DNA from: CAWCUZ01 sp963798795
GTDB lineage: Bacteria; Acidobacteriota; Vicinamibacteria; Vicinamibacterales; SCN-69-37
Direction of reading: 5' to 3'
DNA: 64,000 nt
Assembly: GCA_963798795.1 (NCBI GenBank)
Contig: CAWCUZ010000006.1
Location: 1-64,000 of the forward strand
In this document: in pieces, positions 53,757 to 61,901 of the stretch
Numbering within the stretch: position 1 is the first letter of the stretch
Layout of the letters: every line of letters begins with the position of its first letter
Notes under the pieces: model-generated
What the model was told of the DNA's origin: nothing
The model's database searches: none
What the model saw: the letters and a program-made list of their open reading frames with translations, nothing else
Position numbers and translations under genes: made by a program

Positions 53757-54098
53757 GTGGCACGCGAACCCGCGCGGAACGACACAGGCATTGTGACGCT
53801 GTATCGCACCGACGAGCGTGACGTCCGGCAGCGCCAGATCTACGCCCGCATCGACGACCAGCCGAATCACACGCTGCTGTACGGCGACAGCGTTCGGATC
53901 GAGGTGTCGGCCGGACCGCACCGGTTGAAGGCCAACAACACGCTGTTCTGGAAGTCGCTGCAGTTCGATCTCGAACCGGGCGGGCATGTGGAGTTCGTGC
54001 TGATCAATCGCGCGAGCCGGCTCGGGTTCGGCGTGCTCGCTCTGCTCGGGGTGGCGCCGCTCCGGCTCTCTATCGAACGCCGGCCGCCGCCGGCTTGA
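53757..54098 (+). CDS. small conserved protein, PEGA-like beta-sandwich (unknown function)
   Basis: GTG 53757, with GGAGG about ten bases upstream, gives 113 residues: VAREPARNDTGIVTLYRTDERDVRQRQIYARIDDQPNHTLLYGDSVRIEVSAGPHRLKANNTLFWKSLQFDLEPGGHVEFVLINRASRLGFGV. The pattern of alternating strands around SAGPHRLKANNTLFWK resembles small beta-sandwich or PEGA domains in which a hydrophobic tail (LGFGVLALLGVAPL) follows. Its 3' end overlaps the cytochrome c gene by 29 bases, tail to tail. Confidence 0.65.
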   Translation: MAREPARNDTGIVTLYRTDERDVRQRQIYARIDDQPNHTLLYGDSVRIEVSAGPHRLKANNTLFWKSLQFDLEPGGHVEFVLINRASRLGFGVLALLGVAPLRLSIERRPPPA

Positions 54099-54516
54099 CG
54101 ATCTTGACGGCCGATGACGCGTCGCCCACCGACAGGGCCGCCGAACCGTCCGGCATCTTGTTCGCCTGCAGCATGTAGGCCGTAATGTCGGCCGTCTGCG
54201 GGTCGTCCAGAAACGCCGATCCGTCGTTCGGCATCGTCGTTTCGATCTGCGTGATCAACTCGCCGAGCGTCCGGCCGTCCCACTTGGCGAGGAAGGCGTC
54301 GCCGCTGAGCACGGGTCCCCGCTTGACGCCGGCGGCCAGCACCGAATCCGGATCGTGGCAGTCGCGGCAGAGCGAGTCGTACAGCGTCTTGCCGCGCGCG
54401 GCCTGGCCCTTCGTGTAGACGCCGTCGCGCGTGGTCCGTGGGGTCTGCCCTTGCGCGGCCCGCAGCCCGGTGGCGGCGGCCAGCATCAGCACCGCCGCGC
54501 CCATCGGTCGCCTCAT
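54070..54516 (-). CDS. exported c-type cytochrome, molybdoenzyme partner
   Basis: From ATG 54516 (ATGA overlap with the molybdopterin subunit) the protein has 148 residues. The signal peptide is MGAAVLMLAAATGLRA. The heme-binding motif Cys50-Arg-Asp-Cys53-His54 (LYDSLCRDCH) starts a class I cytochrome domain, and Met in IETTMPNDGSAFLDD is the probable axial ligand. It is the last gene of the 2Fe-2S/Mo/cytochrome unit and likely takes electrons from the Mo enzyme in the periplasm to the respiratory chain. Confidence 0.92.
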   Translation of the reverse strand: MRRPMGAAVLMLAAATGLRAAQGQTPRTTRDGVYTKGQAARGKTLYDSLCRDCHDPDSVLAAGVKRGPVLSGDAFLAKWDGRTLGELITQIETTMPNDGSAFLDDPQTADITAYMLQANKMPDGSAALSVGDASSAVKIVKPAAAGVR

Positions 54517-56720
54517 CCCCACGAAAAGCCCGACTTCGAGATCGGGAGTGTGCGAGGGCGCGTGCCGGTGGCGGCAAAGACCGCGTTGGCGACGGCCGGC
54601 AGAATCGGCGGCAGCGGCGGCTCACCGAGCCCGGTCGGGTTGTTGTCGCTTCGCACGAAGTCCACGGTGATCGCCTTCGGCGCCTGCCGCATGCGCACGG
54701 GCTCGTACTCGTCGAAATTACCTTGCACGGCGTGTCCCTGGTCGATGGTGATCTCCCAGGACATCAGCTCCGAAAGCCCCTCGAGGATGGCGCTCTGGAC
54801 CTGGCCCTCGGCGATGAGCGGGTTGATGATGTGCCGGCCGATGTCGCCGACCGCCCACACATGGTTGACGGTCACACGCTTCGACGCGTCCACGGAGACG
54901 TCGGCGACCTCGGCGAAGTAGCCGGCGTGGCACCAGTGAAACGCGACGCCCATGCCGCTTCCAGCAGCGGGGGTCCGCTGGCCCCAGCCGGAGATCTCGC
55001 GCGCGCGTTCGAGCACGCCGCGCGCTCTCGCCGGATCCAGCGTGCGACTGAACCCGCCGCGACCGCGTCCGCCCTGGCCCGCCGGCGCCGCAGCCTCCTC
55101 GACGAGGGGCTGCGCCAGCAGGTCGAGCCGGAACTGCAACGGGTCCTGGCCGGCGGCGTGCGCCAGCTCGTCGACGAACGACTGCATGACGAACGCGATG
55201 CCGTTGTCGCCGGGCGCACGCATCGCGCCGGTGGGCACACCGGAGGTGATCTCCGACATGTATTGCGCGAAGTTCGGGACGAAGCGAGCCGGGAACTGGT
55301 CGGCGCTCATCCCGCCGCCGGAAGGCCCGACGAAGTGGTTCCGCCAGGCGACGATCCGGCCCGAGGCGTCGACGCCGCCTTCGAGGTAGTGGAAGCCGGC
55401 ATTCCGATACACGTCGTGCCGCATGTCGTCTTCGCGCGTCCACTGGAGGTGCACCGGCACGCCGGCCTGCTTCGCGATGGCGGCGGCTTCCACGATGAAG
55501 TCGTTCTGCAGGCGGCGGCCGAAGCTGCCGCCGATGCGATACATGTGGAGCGTGACGTTCCCCTGAGGAATCCCGAGCAGCTGGGCCACCTGCCGGGCGG
55601 CGCCGGACGGCTGTTGCGTGCCCGCCCAGATCTCGCACCGATCCCCCGTCACGCTCACGGTGGCGTTCATGGGCTCGAGCGGCGCGTGGCTCAGGTACGG
55701 ATAGAAGTAGTCGCCCTTCACCGTCTTGACGGCCTTCGCGAGGGCCCCATCCACATCGCCGTCGGCGCGCGCCGCCTGGTCCGGCCGCTTCGGAGCGAGC
55801 GCGGCAGCCTGCGAGGCAAACGACGTGCTGCTGTCGGACGCATTGGCGCCGTTCGTCCAGGTCACCTTCAGCGCACGGCGCGCCTGCTCGACGAGCCAGA
55901 ACTTGTCGCCGACGACGGCGACCCCGCCCACCGGACCGCCGCGGTCCGGCTCGATGACGAACGCGTGCGTCACGCCGGGCATCTTCCGAATGTCGTCGAG
56001 GTTCGCCGAAGCGACGCTGCCGCCGAACACCGGCGCGCGCTCGTACACGGCGTATTTCATCCCGGGCACGGACGCGTCGATACCAAAGATCGGCTCGCCG
56101 GTCACGATCTTGCGGTTGTCGACGTCGGGTGTGGGCGTCCCGATGATCGTGAACGCGTTCTCGTCCTTCAGCGTGACCGACGCCAGGTCGGGCGCCGGCA
56201 TTGTTGCGGCCTCGGCGGCCAGCTCGCCGTATCCAAGGGAACGATTCGACGCGGCGTCGACCACCCGTCCCTTCGACGTGGTCAGCCGCGCGGCCGGCAC
56301 GCCCCACCGGGCCGCGGCGGCGGCCATGATCATCTGCCGTCCGGCGGCGCCGACCTGGCGCATCGCCATCCAGTTGGAGGGCACGGCGGTGCTGCCGCCG
56401 GCCGACTGCGCGCCGTACTTCGGGTCGAGGTCGCCCTGGTCGACCGTCACGGCCGACCACTCCACGTCGAGCTCCTCGGCGATCAGCATGGGCAGGGTCG
56501 TCTTGATGCCCTGGCCGATCTCGGGATTCTTGCCGATGAGGGTGACACGCCCGTCGGGGTGAATCGTGATGAACGCGCTCGGCTGGAGGGCCGGCGCGGA
56601 GCCCCGGCCCCGCTGGGCCAGCGCATCGGCCACGGGATCGAGGTAGACGGCGATGAGCAGGCCGCCGCCGGCGGCGGCGCTCACGCGCAGGAACGAACGG
56701 CGATCGAGCGTGGTCGTCAT
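54513..56720 (-). CDS. iorB: xanthine dehydrogenase family molybdopterin-binding subunit (IorB-like), second copy
   Basis: 735 residues starting MTTTLDRRSFLRVSAAAGGGLLIAVYLDP, a Tat signal. Motifs: NPEIGQGIKTTLPMLIAEEL, YLSHAPLEPMNATVSV, GGSFGRRLQNDFIVEA and NPTGLGEPPLPPILPAVANAVF with the catalytic Glu. Gly/Arg-rich inserts appear at AQRGRGSAP and GQGGRGRGGFSR. Both flanking overlaps are ATGA. Compared with the first copy (38224) the organisation is 2Fe-2S, Mo, cytochrome c on one transcript. The substrate is unknown; aldehydes or N-heterocycles are typical for the family. Confidence 0.93.
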   Translation of the reverse strand: MTTTLDRRSFLRVSAAAGGGLLIAVYLDPVADALAQRGRGSAPALQPSAFITIHPDGRVTLIGKNPEIGQGIKTTLPMLIAEELDVEWSAVTVDQGDLDPKYGAQSAGGSTAVPSNWMAMRQVGAAGRQMIMAAAAARWGVPAARLTTSKGRVVDAASNRSLGYGELAAEAATMPAPDLASVTLKDENAFTIIGTPTPDVDNRKIVTGEPIFGIDASVPGMKYAVYERAPVFGGSVASANLDDIRKMPGVTHAFVIEPDRGGPVGGVAVVGDKFWLVEQARRALKVTWTNGANASDSSTSFASQAAALAPKRPDQAARADGDVDGALAKAVKTVKGDYFYPYLSHAPLEPMNATVSVTGDRCEIWAGTQQPSGAARQVAQLLGIPQGNVTLHMYRIGGSFGRRLQNDFIVEAAAIAKQAGVPVHLQWTREDDMRHDVYRNAGFHYLEGGVDASGRIVAWRNHFVGPSGGGMSADQFPARFVPNFAQYMSEITSGVPTGAMRAPGDNGIAFVMQSFVDELAHAAGQDPLQFRLDLLAQPLVEEAAAPAGQGGRGRGGFSRTLDPARARGVLERAREISGWGQRTPAAGSGMGVAFHWCHAGYFAEVADVSVDASKRVTVNHVWAVGDIGRHIINPLIAEGQVQSAILEGLSELMSWEITIDQGHAVQGNFDEYEPVRMRQAPKAITVDFVRSDNNPTGLGEPPLPPILPAVANAVFAATGTRPRTLPISKSGFSWG

Positions 56721-57196
56721 CGCGTCCTCCCGTTGCTGGTGTTCCCGGTGGCCGCGCGGTGGATGGCCTGCCGAATCCGCAGATACGTGCCGCAGCGGCA
56801 GAGGTTGCCGCTCATCGCGGCATCAATCTGCGCGTCGGTGGGCGACGGCGCCGTGGTCAGCAGCGCGGCCGCCGCCATGATCTGGCCGCTCTGGCAGTAG
56901 CCGCAATCGGGCACGTCGACGGCCATCCAGGCCTGCTGGAGCGGGTGCAGGCGGCCCTGGTCGGCCAAACCCTCAATGGTGGTCACTGGATTGGTCCGGA
57001 CGTTGGACACGGGCATCTGGCACGACTTCACGGCGCGGCCGCGCACGTGCACCGTGCAGGCCCCGCACTCGCCGATGCCGCATCCGAACTTTGTGCCGCG
57101 GAGCTGCAGTTCGTCGCGCAGTACCCACAGGAGAGGCGTATCCGCCGGCACGTCGACCGACACGGTTTTCGCGTTGACATTCAGCTCGTATTTCAT
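56717..57196 (-). CDS. iorA: (2Fe-2S)-binding subunit of a molybdenum hydroxylase, second copy
   Basis: The start is at ATG 57196, with GGAGGGG four bases upstream, giving 159 residues (MKYELNVNAKTVSVDVPADTPLLWVLRDEL). [2Fe-2S] ligands are Cys39, 44, 47 and 59, and the second cluster Cys98, 101, 133 and 135 (PDCGYCQSGQ, GNLCRCGTY). It is the first gene of the unit and overlaps the Mo subunit by four bases. It is very similar to the copy at 37757, so the two operons are paralogues. Confidence 0.93.
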   Translation of the reverse strand: MKYELNVNAKTVSVDVPADTPLLWVLRDELQLRGTKFGCGIGECGACTVHVRGRAVKSCQMPVSNVRTNPVTTIEGLADQGRLHPLQQAWMAVDVPDCGYCQSGQIMAAAALLTTAPSPTDAQIDAAMSGNLCRCGTYLRIRQAIHRAATGNTSNGRTR

Positions 57197-57252
57197 GTCC
57201 CCTCCGGAAGACACCATGATAGCCCCATAATCTCCGGAAGAGGCCGCAGTAC

Positions 57253-58194
57253 ATGAAGAGAGTTCTGTTCGCCGTTCTCGTGGCACTGAGTCCGTCCCGG
57301 ACGCTCGCGCAAACGCCCAGCCTGGTCACCCCGACCGGGCATGCCGTGAAGGTCAGCGTGGGCAGCTACACCTACGTGGAGCCCGGCACGCTCCGCATCT
57401 CGATTCACGGCGCCAAGTTCGCGGGCGAGTACGAGGGCACATTCCCGCTCGATCGGCGGCGACGGTGGTTTGCCCGGGTCGACGCCCGCGGCACGGTCGG
57501 CCGAGCGGCCTATGACGGCTGGTGTCTGCCCTGGCTCATCAGGCCGAACGGCGCATCGCCGAACGGCTGGGAGCTCGACCTCGGCGATGCGTCGCCGTGC
57601 GGCGAGACCGGCGACCAGGATTGGTACGGGGAGGGGCGAGGCCTCGTCGGCAAGGACTTCGTCGGCGACGCGTGGGCGTTCTCGCCGGAGACCGGGGTCG
57701 GCATCCGCCACCTGTCGAACGGCACGGCCGGGATCCCGGGCTACCGGACGGACGACTATCTGTACGTGCCGGCCGGCCTCACCGCGCGCACCCGGGCGGC
57801 TTCGCGGAGCGTTCTCAGCCTCAACGTGGAATACGACCGCCTGCTCCGCGGCTGGCAGACGACGCGCAATTCGGCGTTCGGGAGCGGCGTGCTGCCAGCC
57901 ACTTCCATGGCACCTGCGTTCAGCATCGACGGTTTCACCGACATCGCGTTCACGCAACACGACGGCTGGGCGCTGCGCGCGAGTGCGAAATGGAGCGCCG
58001 GGTCTTCAGACCCGGCGCGCCAGGGGCTGGTCGGTGGAGCCGTACTACATCCGCTGGCACGTCGAGCCTCGCCGGTGAACACCGAGACCATCACGTTCAC
58101 GGTCAACGGCATGACCGCCCGGGAACAGTTCGGCGCCTACGAGCCCGTGAACTTCACCAACGAATTCGGCGTGAAGCTGGGGTTCCGTTTCTAA
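57253..58194 (+). CDS. exported strand-rich protein, unknown function, disturbed by a repeat near its 3' end
   Basis: 313 residues with signal peptide MKRVLFAVLVALSPSRTLAQ. It has a beta-rich pattern with repeated aromatic strands (HAVKVSVGSYTYVEPGTLRISIHGAKFAGEYEGTFPL, ...LNVEYDRLLRGWQTT) and ends EFGVKLGFRF, typical of an outer-membrane barrel with C-terminal Phe. Near 57988-58017 a palindromic repeat lies inside the frame. After it, the expected WSVEPYYIRWHVEP appears in another frame, and the original frame resumes at PVNTETITFTVN. The repeat plus a nearby single-base change thus replaces about 20 residues. The gene may be non-functional or tolerant there. Confidence 0.75.
   Translation: MKRVLFAVLVALSPSRTLAQTPSLVTPTGHAVKVSVGSYTYVEPGTLRISIHGAKFAGEYEGTFPLDRRRRWFARVDARGTVGRAAYDGWCLPWLIRPNGASPNGWELDLGDASPCGETGDQDWYGEGRGLVGKDFVGDAWAFSPETGVGIRHLSNGTAGIPGYRTDDYLYVPAGLTARTRAASRSVLSLNVEYDRLLRGWQTTRNSAFGSGVLPATSMAPAFSIDGFTDIAFTQHDGWALRASAKWSAGSSDPARQGLVGGAVLHPLARRASPVNTETITFTVNGMTAREQFGAYEPVNFTNEFGVKLGFRF
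57988..58017. repeat. GGGTCTTCAGACCC palindrome inside a coding region
   Basis: The 30 bases beginning AAATGGAGCGCCGGGTCTTC match 58213-58242 with one mismatch. This copy is inside the gene at 57253-58194; the other is just downstream of it. Insertion of this repeat into the gene is the likely history. Confidence 0.8.
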
Positions 58195-58212
58195 CGATCG
58201 AGCGCCGGTCAC

Positions 58213-58274
58213 AAATGGAGCGCCGGGTCTTGAGACCCGGCGACGACCCGGGCCTGAAGACCCGGGGCTCCAGT
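58213..58274. repeat. GGGTCTTGAGACCC and GGGCCTGAAGACCC palindromes
   Basis: Two adjacent hairpin units (58213-58242 and about 58246-58272, ending GACCCGGGGCTCC) lie between the barrel-like gene and the BNR gene, which converge. They are members of the same family as 48481 and 53661. Terminator function is plausible. Confidence 0.75.
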
Positions 58275-58285
58275 GGCCGGTCCGG

Positions 58286-61200
58286 TCAGCGCGGCGCCGC
58301 CGGCACGAAGGTGCACGACGCCGGCGCGGTGAGCGCCGTCGGGGTGATCGTCAGTGCCGATCGGCCGTTCTGCGTGAGCTGGGCGTTGAAGGTCGCGAGG
58401 TCGGTCGACAGCATCGCCTTCCACGCAGCCACCGTCGCCTTGTACTCGGTGCAGGCGTTCTGCCACGTATGGATCTGCGCCGGGGTCGGCGCCATGTCCA
58501 TGCCGTTGTGGTTGAGCTCCACCAGCGTATTGAACGTGCCGTTCAGCGACGGGAACGACGTCACGCCTCCGGGCGCGCCGCCGCCGCGGCCGCCGCGGCC
58601 GAATCCGCCGCCTCCGCCGCCCCGCCGCCCGCGGCCCGTGGGCCCGCCGAACGCCGCGAGCTTCGTCTCGAGCGCGGTGGCGGCGTCCTTGACCGCCTGC
58701 GGCAGCTCCGCGGACGTCAGCGCCGAGACCTGCTCCTGAACGGCGACGACTTCGTCATTGCCGGCCACCGTGTCCTTCATGCGCTGGTAGGCCAGCATGA
58801 TCAGCTTGTGCTGGGCGCCGAGCGCATTCATCACGGCCGCGCTCTCGCCCACGCGCGGGTCGTTGTGCACCACGAGGGTCTGCGTGTACGTCCTGCCGTC
58901 GACGAGGAGCTTCAGCGTGTAGGTGCCCGGCAGCGCGAGCGGCCCGTGCGGCGACGGCGTGACCAGGCCGGGCGCCACGTTCATCTGGTTTACCAGGTCC
59001 TGACTGAAGCCGGGCGGATCGTCGTAGCGCAGGTCCCAGTTGATCCGGTGCATGCCGGCCTTCGTCGACAGGGCGCGCGCCTCGGGCGGCATCACCCAGT
59101 AGTCGGGGTAGGCCAGCCGCGCCGTGATCGCCGACGGCGGCGTGCTCGAGATCGTCCGGACGAGCTGACCGGCCGAGTCGAGGATCTGCAGCGCGATCTC
59201 GCCGCCCGGCGGCTGGCTGAGGTTGTAGTAGATGAGTGCGCCGTACGGCGGATTCGGCGCGTGCATCATCTCCGGGTTCATCGGCTGATCCCAGTTCGAG
59301 CTCATGCGCGCCCGGATGGCGTCGCCCGGCTTGAAGAGGTACGCCGGCGCCGCCGCGATCTGCTGCGCCTTCTGCGCGAGGTCGCGCAGCGGGCTCATGT
59401 CGTCGAGCACCCAGAACCCGCGGCCGTAGGTGGCGACCACGAGGTCGTTCATGTGGTCGTGGGTGTGGAACACCATGTCGCGGATCGACGTGCTCGGCAG
59501 GTTCAACTGCAGCGACTGCCAGTGATCCCCATCGTCGAACGACACGTAGACGGTGGTCTCCGTGCCGGCGAACAGCAGCCCCTTCTGTTTCGGATCCTCG
59601 CGGATCACGTGCACGTCGCTGCCGGTGCGCTCGTCTTTCGGCAATCCGTTGACGATGCGCGTCCAGGTCCTGCCGCCGTCGTGCGTGCGGTAGACCCAGT
59701 GCTCGTTCGCCGCGGCCGCGCCAGCCCCGCCGCCGCGCCCGCCGCCCGCCGTCGCGAGGACGTAGGCCGTATTGACGTCCTGATGCCCGGCTTCGACAAC
59801 CGTGAAGTTGGCGTTTTCAGGCAGGTCGGTGAAGTTCGTGACGTTCGTCCACGTCACGCCCGCGTCGGTCGTGCGGGCGATCTGGCCGTTGCTGCTGCCG
59901 GTCCAGACGACGCCGGCCTTCGCGGTCGAGATCGAGAAGCCGGAGATGGATGCGCCGCCGCCACGCCCGCGGCCGCCGCCCGGGGCCGCCGCCGCGCCCC
60001 GGCCGCCGCCGCGCGCGCCGGCCGCCGGTGATGGCGCCGGCGCCGGCGGCTGACCGCAGGGCACGCGCGCCTCCCCCTTCTCCGTCGTCAGGTCGGGGCT
60101 GAACGCCTTCCAGCTCAGACCGCCGTCGCGCGTGACCATCAGGCAGTTGTAGGCGACATAAAGCGCCCGGGGGTCGAACGCCTCGTCGAAGCGCTTCTCG
60201 AAATCGCGGCCGGCGCGGTATCGATTCGAATCCGCGCCGAAATTCGGCGCCACGTTGGTCCACTGGCCCGTGTCGAGATTGATCTTGATCAGCGTGCTGC
60301 CGCCCTGAGCGTTCCCATAGCCGACGCCATAAACGATGTTGGGGTGCACCGGATCGGGTGTGATCACGCCGAACTCGGACGAGGGCAGCGGCGACCAGTC
60401 GACGGTCGAAATCATGCCCTGATCGCTGCGGCTGCGCTCCATCACCGCGCCCGTGTCCTGCTGCGACCCGAGCACCCAGTACGGGTACCGCGTGTCGGTG
60501 GACAGGTGATAGAGCTGCGAGATCGGAATGCGGTAGTAGCCGCTCCACGTCTCGCCGCCGTCGAGCGTCACGGCCGGCCCCTGATCGAAGCCGAAGAACA
60601 TGCGGCGGCCGTTGGTCGGATCGATCCAGATCTCGTGCGGGTCCTCGCCGCCCGGCGCGCCCTTGAAGCAGATGAAGGTCTTGCCCCCGTCGGTCGACCT
60701 GTAGACGGCCGTGGCCACGGTGTAGAGGACGTCCGGATTCTCCGAATCCACCCACACGCCGGCGCTGAACGAGCCCTGCCCGTCGGCCACGCGCGTGTCG
60801 TCGCCGGCCATGTGCTGCCACGTTCTGCCCTGGTCGTCCGACCGGTAGAGTCCCGAGCCGCCCTCCATGGGCGGTCCGATCACGTACAGGCGCTGGCCGT
60901 TCGTGTGCCGTCCCACGGCCACACCGATGCGGCCCGTGTAGTTCGGCAGCGAGTCGACCTTCGTCCACGTCACGCCCTCGTCGGTCGACTTGTAGAGAGC
61001 CGTGCCGTTCGGAGGCGCGGGCGTGTTGCCGGCCGCACCGCCGCGTGCGCCGCCACCAGCGCCGGCACCGCCACCGCCGCCGAAACCGCGGCCGCCGGTC
61101 CCCTGGCTCGTCGCGAACATGAGGCTCGGCGTGTCGTAGTCGTACGCGAGGTCGCGCGTGCCGTTCGCGTTCTCCGGCCGGAGCGTGTTGTGCCACGTGC

Positions 61201-61753
61201 GGCCGCCATCGGCCGTTCGATAGATGCCCTGGCCATCGTGTTCCGCATCACCCTGCGTCGACACCACGACGAGGTTCGGGTCGTGCGGATCGATCAGGAT
61301 GCGGTTGATCTTGGTCGTCTCCTCGAGCCCGATGTGGGTCCACGTCGCGCCGGCGTCGGTGGATTTGTACATCCCGTCGCCCGACGACCCCTGTACCGAA
61401 TCGCCCGTGCCCACGTACACGATGTTCGGATCGGACGGGGCGACCTGGACGGCGCCGACGCTGTCGACGTTCTTGAACTGGTCGAAGATCGGAAACCACA
61501 CCACGCCGGCGCTGGTGGTTTTCCACACGCCGCCGGCCGGCGCGCCGAGGTAGAACACGCCCGGCTGGCCGATGACCCCGGTGACCGCGGCGACGCGGCC
61601 GCCGTGAAACGGACCGATGTTGCGCCACTGCAGTCCGGCGAACAGATCCGGACTCACGTCGGGCGCGGCGCCGCGCATGGGCACGGCGGTCAGGGCAACG
61701 GCAAAGACGATGAAGGCAAATACGAGGAGCAGACGCGTGCGGCGGAATGACAT
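58286..61753 (-). CDS. large exported BNR/VPS10-like beta-propeller protein
   Basis: 1155 residues with GGAGG five bases before the ATG. A signal peptide (LLLVFAFIVFAVALTAVPMRGA) precedes two propellers of sortilin/VPS10 type. Asp-box-like repeats are numerous: SVGAVQVAPSDPNIVYVGTGD, STDAGATWTHIGLEETTKINRILIDPHDPNLVVVS, YRTADGGRTWHNTL, TTDAGVTWTNV and YRTHDGGRTWTRIV. The C-terminal part (LDDMSPLRDLAQ.., QPPGGEIALQILDSAGQLVRTI, MHRINWDLRYDDP) is a fibronectin-like segment with a final helical region. Four Gly/Arg-rich inserts interrupt loops. Often annotated as glycosyl hydrolase, but no catalytic residues can be assigned. Likely a surface or periplasmic binding/sialidase-like protein. Confidence 0.9.
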   Translation of the reverse strand: MSFRRTRLLLVFAFIVFAVALTAVPMRGAAPDVSPDLFAGLQWRNIGPFHGGRVAAVTGVIGQPGVFYLGAPAGGVWKTTSAGVVWFPIFDQFKNVDSVGAVQVAPSDPNIVYVGTGDSVQGSSGDGMYKSTDAGATWTHIGLEETTKINRILIDPHDPNLVVVSTQGDAEHDGQGIYRTADGGRTWHNTLRPENANGTRDLAYDYDTPSLMFATSQGTGGRGFGGGGGAGAGGGARGGAAGNTPAPPNGTALYKSTDEGVTWTKVDSLPNYTGRIGVAVGRHTNGQRLYVIGPPMEGGSGLYRSDDQGRTWQHMAGDDTRVADGQGSFSAGVWVDSENPDVLYTVATAVYRSTDGGKTFICFKGAPGGEDPHEIWIDPTNGRRMFFGFDQGPAVTLDGGETWSGYYRIPISQLYHLSTDTRYPYWVLGSQQDTGAVMERSRSDQGMISTVDWSPLPSSEFGVITPDPVHPNIVYGVGYGNAQGGSTLIKINLDTGQWTNVAPNFGADSNRYRAGRDFEKRFDEAFDPRALYVAYNCLMVTRDGGLSWKAFSPDLTTEKGEARVPCGQPPAPAPSPAAGARGGGRGAAAAPGGGRGRGGGASISGFSISTAKAGVVWTGSSNGQIARTTDAGVTWTNVTNFTDLPENANFTVVEAGHQDVNTAYVLATAGGGRGGGAGAAAANEHWVYRTHDGGRTWTRIVNGLPKDERTGSDVHVIREDPKQKGLLFAGTETTVYVSFDDGDHWQSLQLNLPSTSIRDMVFHTHDHMNDLVVATYGRGFWVLDDMSPLRDLAQKAQQIAAAPAYLFKPGDAIRARMSSNWDQPMNPEMMHAPNPPYGALIYYNLSQPPGGEIALQILDSAGQLVRTISSTPPSAITARLAYPDYWVMPPEARALSTKAGMHRINWDLRYDDPPGFSQDLVNQMNVAPGLVTPSPHGPLALPGTYTLKLLVDGRTYTQTLVVHNDPRVGESAAVMNALGAQHKLIMLAYQRMKDTVAGNDEVVAVQEQVSALTSAELPQAVKDAATALETKLAAFGGPTGRGRRGGGGGGFGRGGRGGGAPGGVTSFPSLNGTFNTLVELNHNGMDMAPTPAQIHTWQNACTEYKATVAAWKAMLSTDLATFNAQLTQNGRSALTITPTALTAPASCTFVPAAPR

Positions 61754-61901
61754 GGAGCCCTCCTAGCCTCGAAGGCCGCGCATAGCCTACCGCAAACGAC
61801 GACGGTCGATTGGAGGAGGCGTTGGGTTCATCGGCGGCGCGGCCGGGAGTAAGCTGGAAGCGTCCTCCGCCCCCGCTCTCCGGCGACAGGAAAGGACCAT
61901 C

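Noticed and set aside
54438..56900. Plus-strand open frame of 820 codons
   Set aside because: Antisense to the second molybdopterin subunit; Arg/His-rich composition and no domain.
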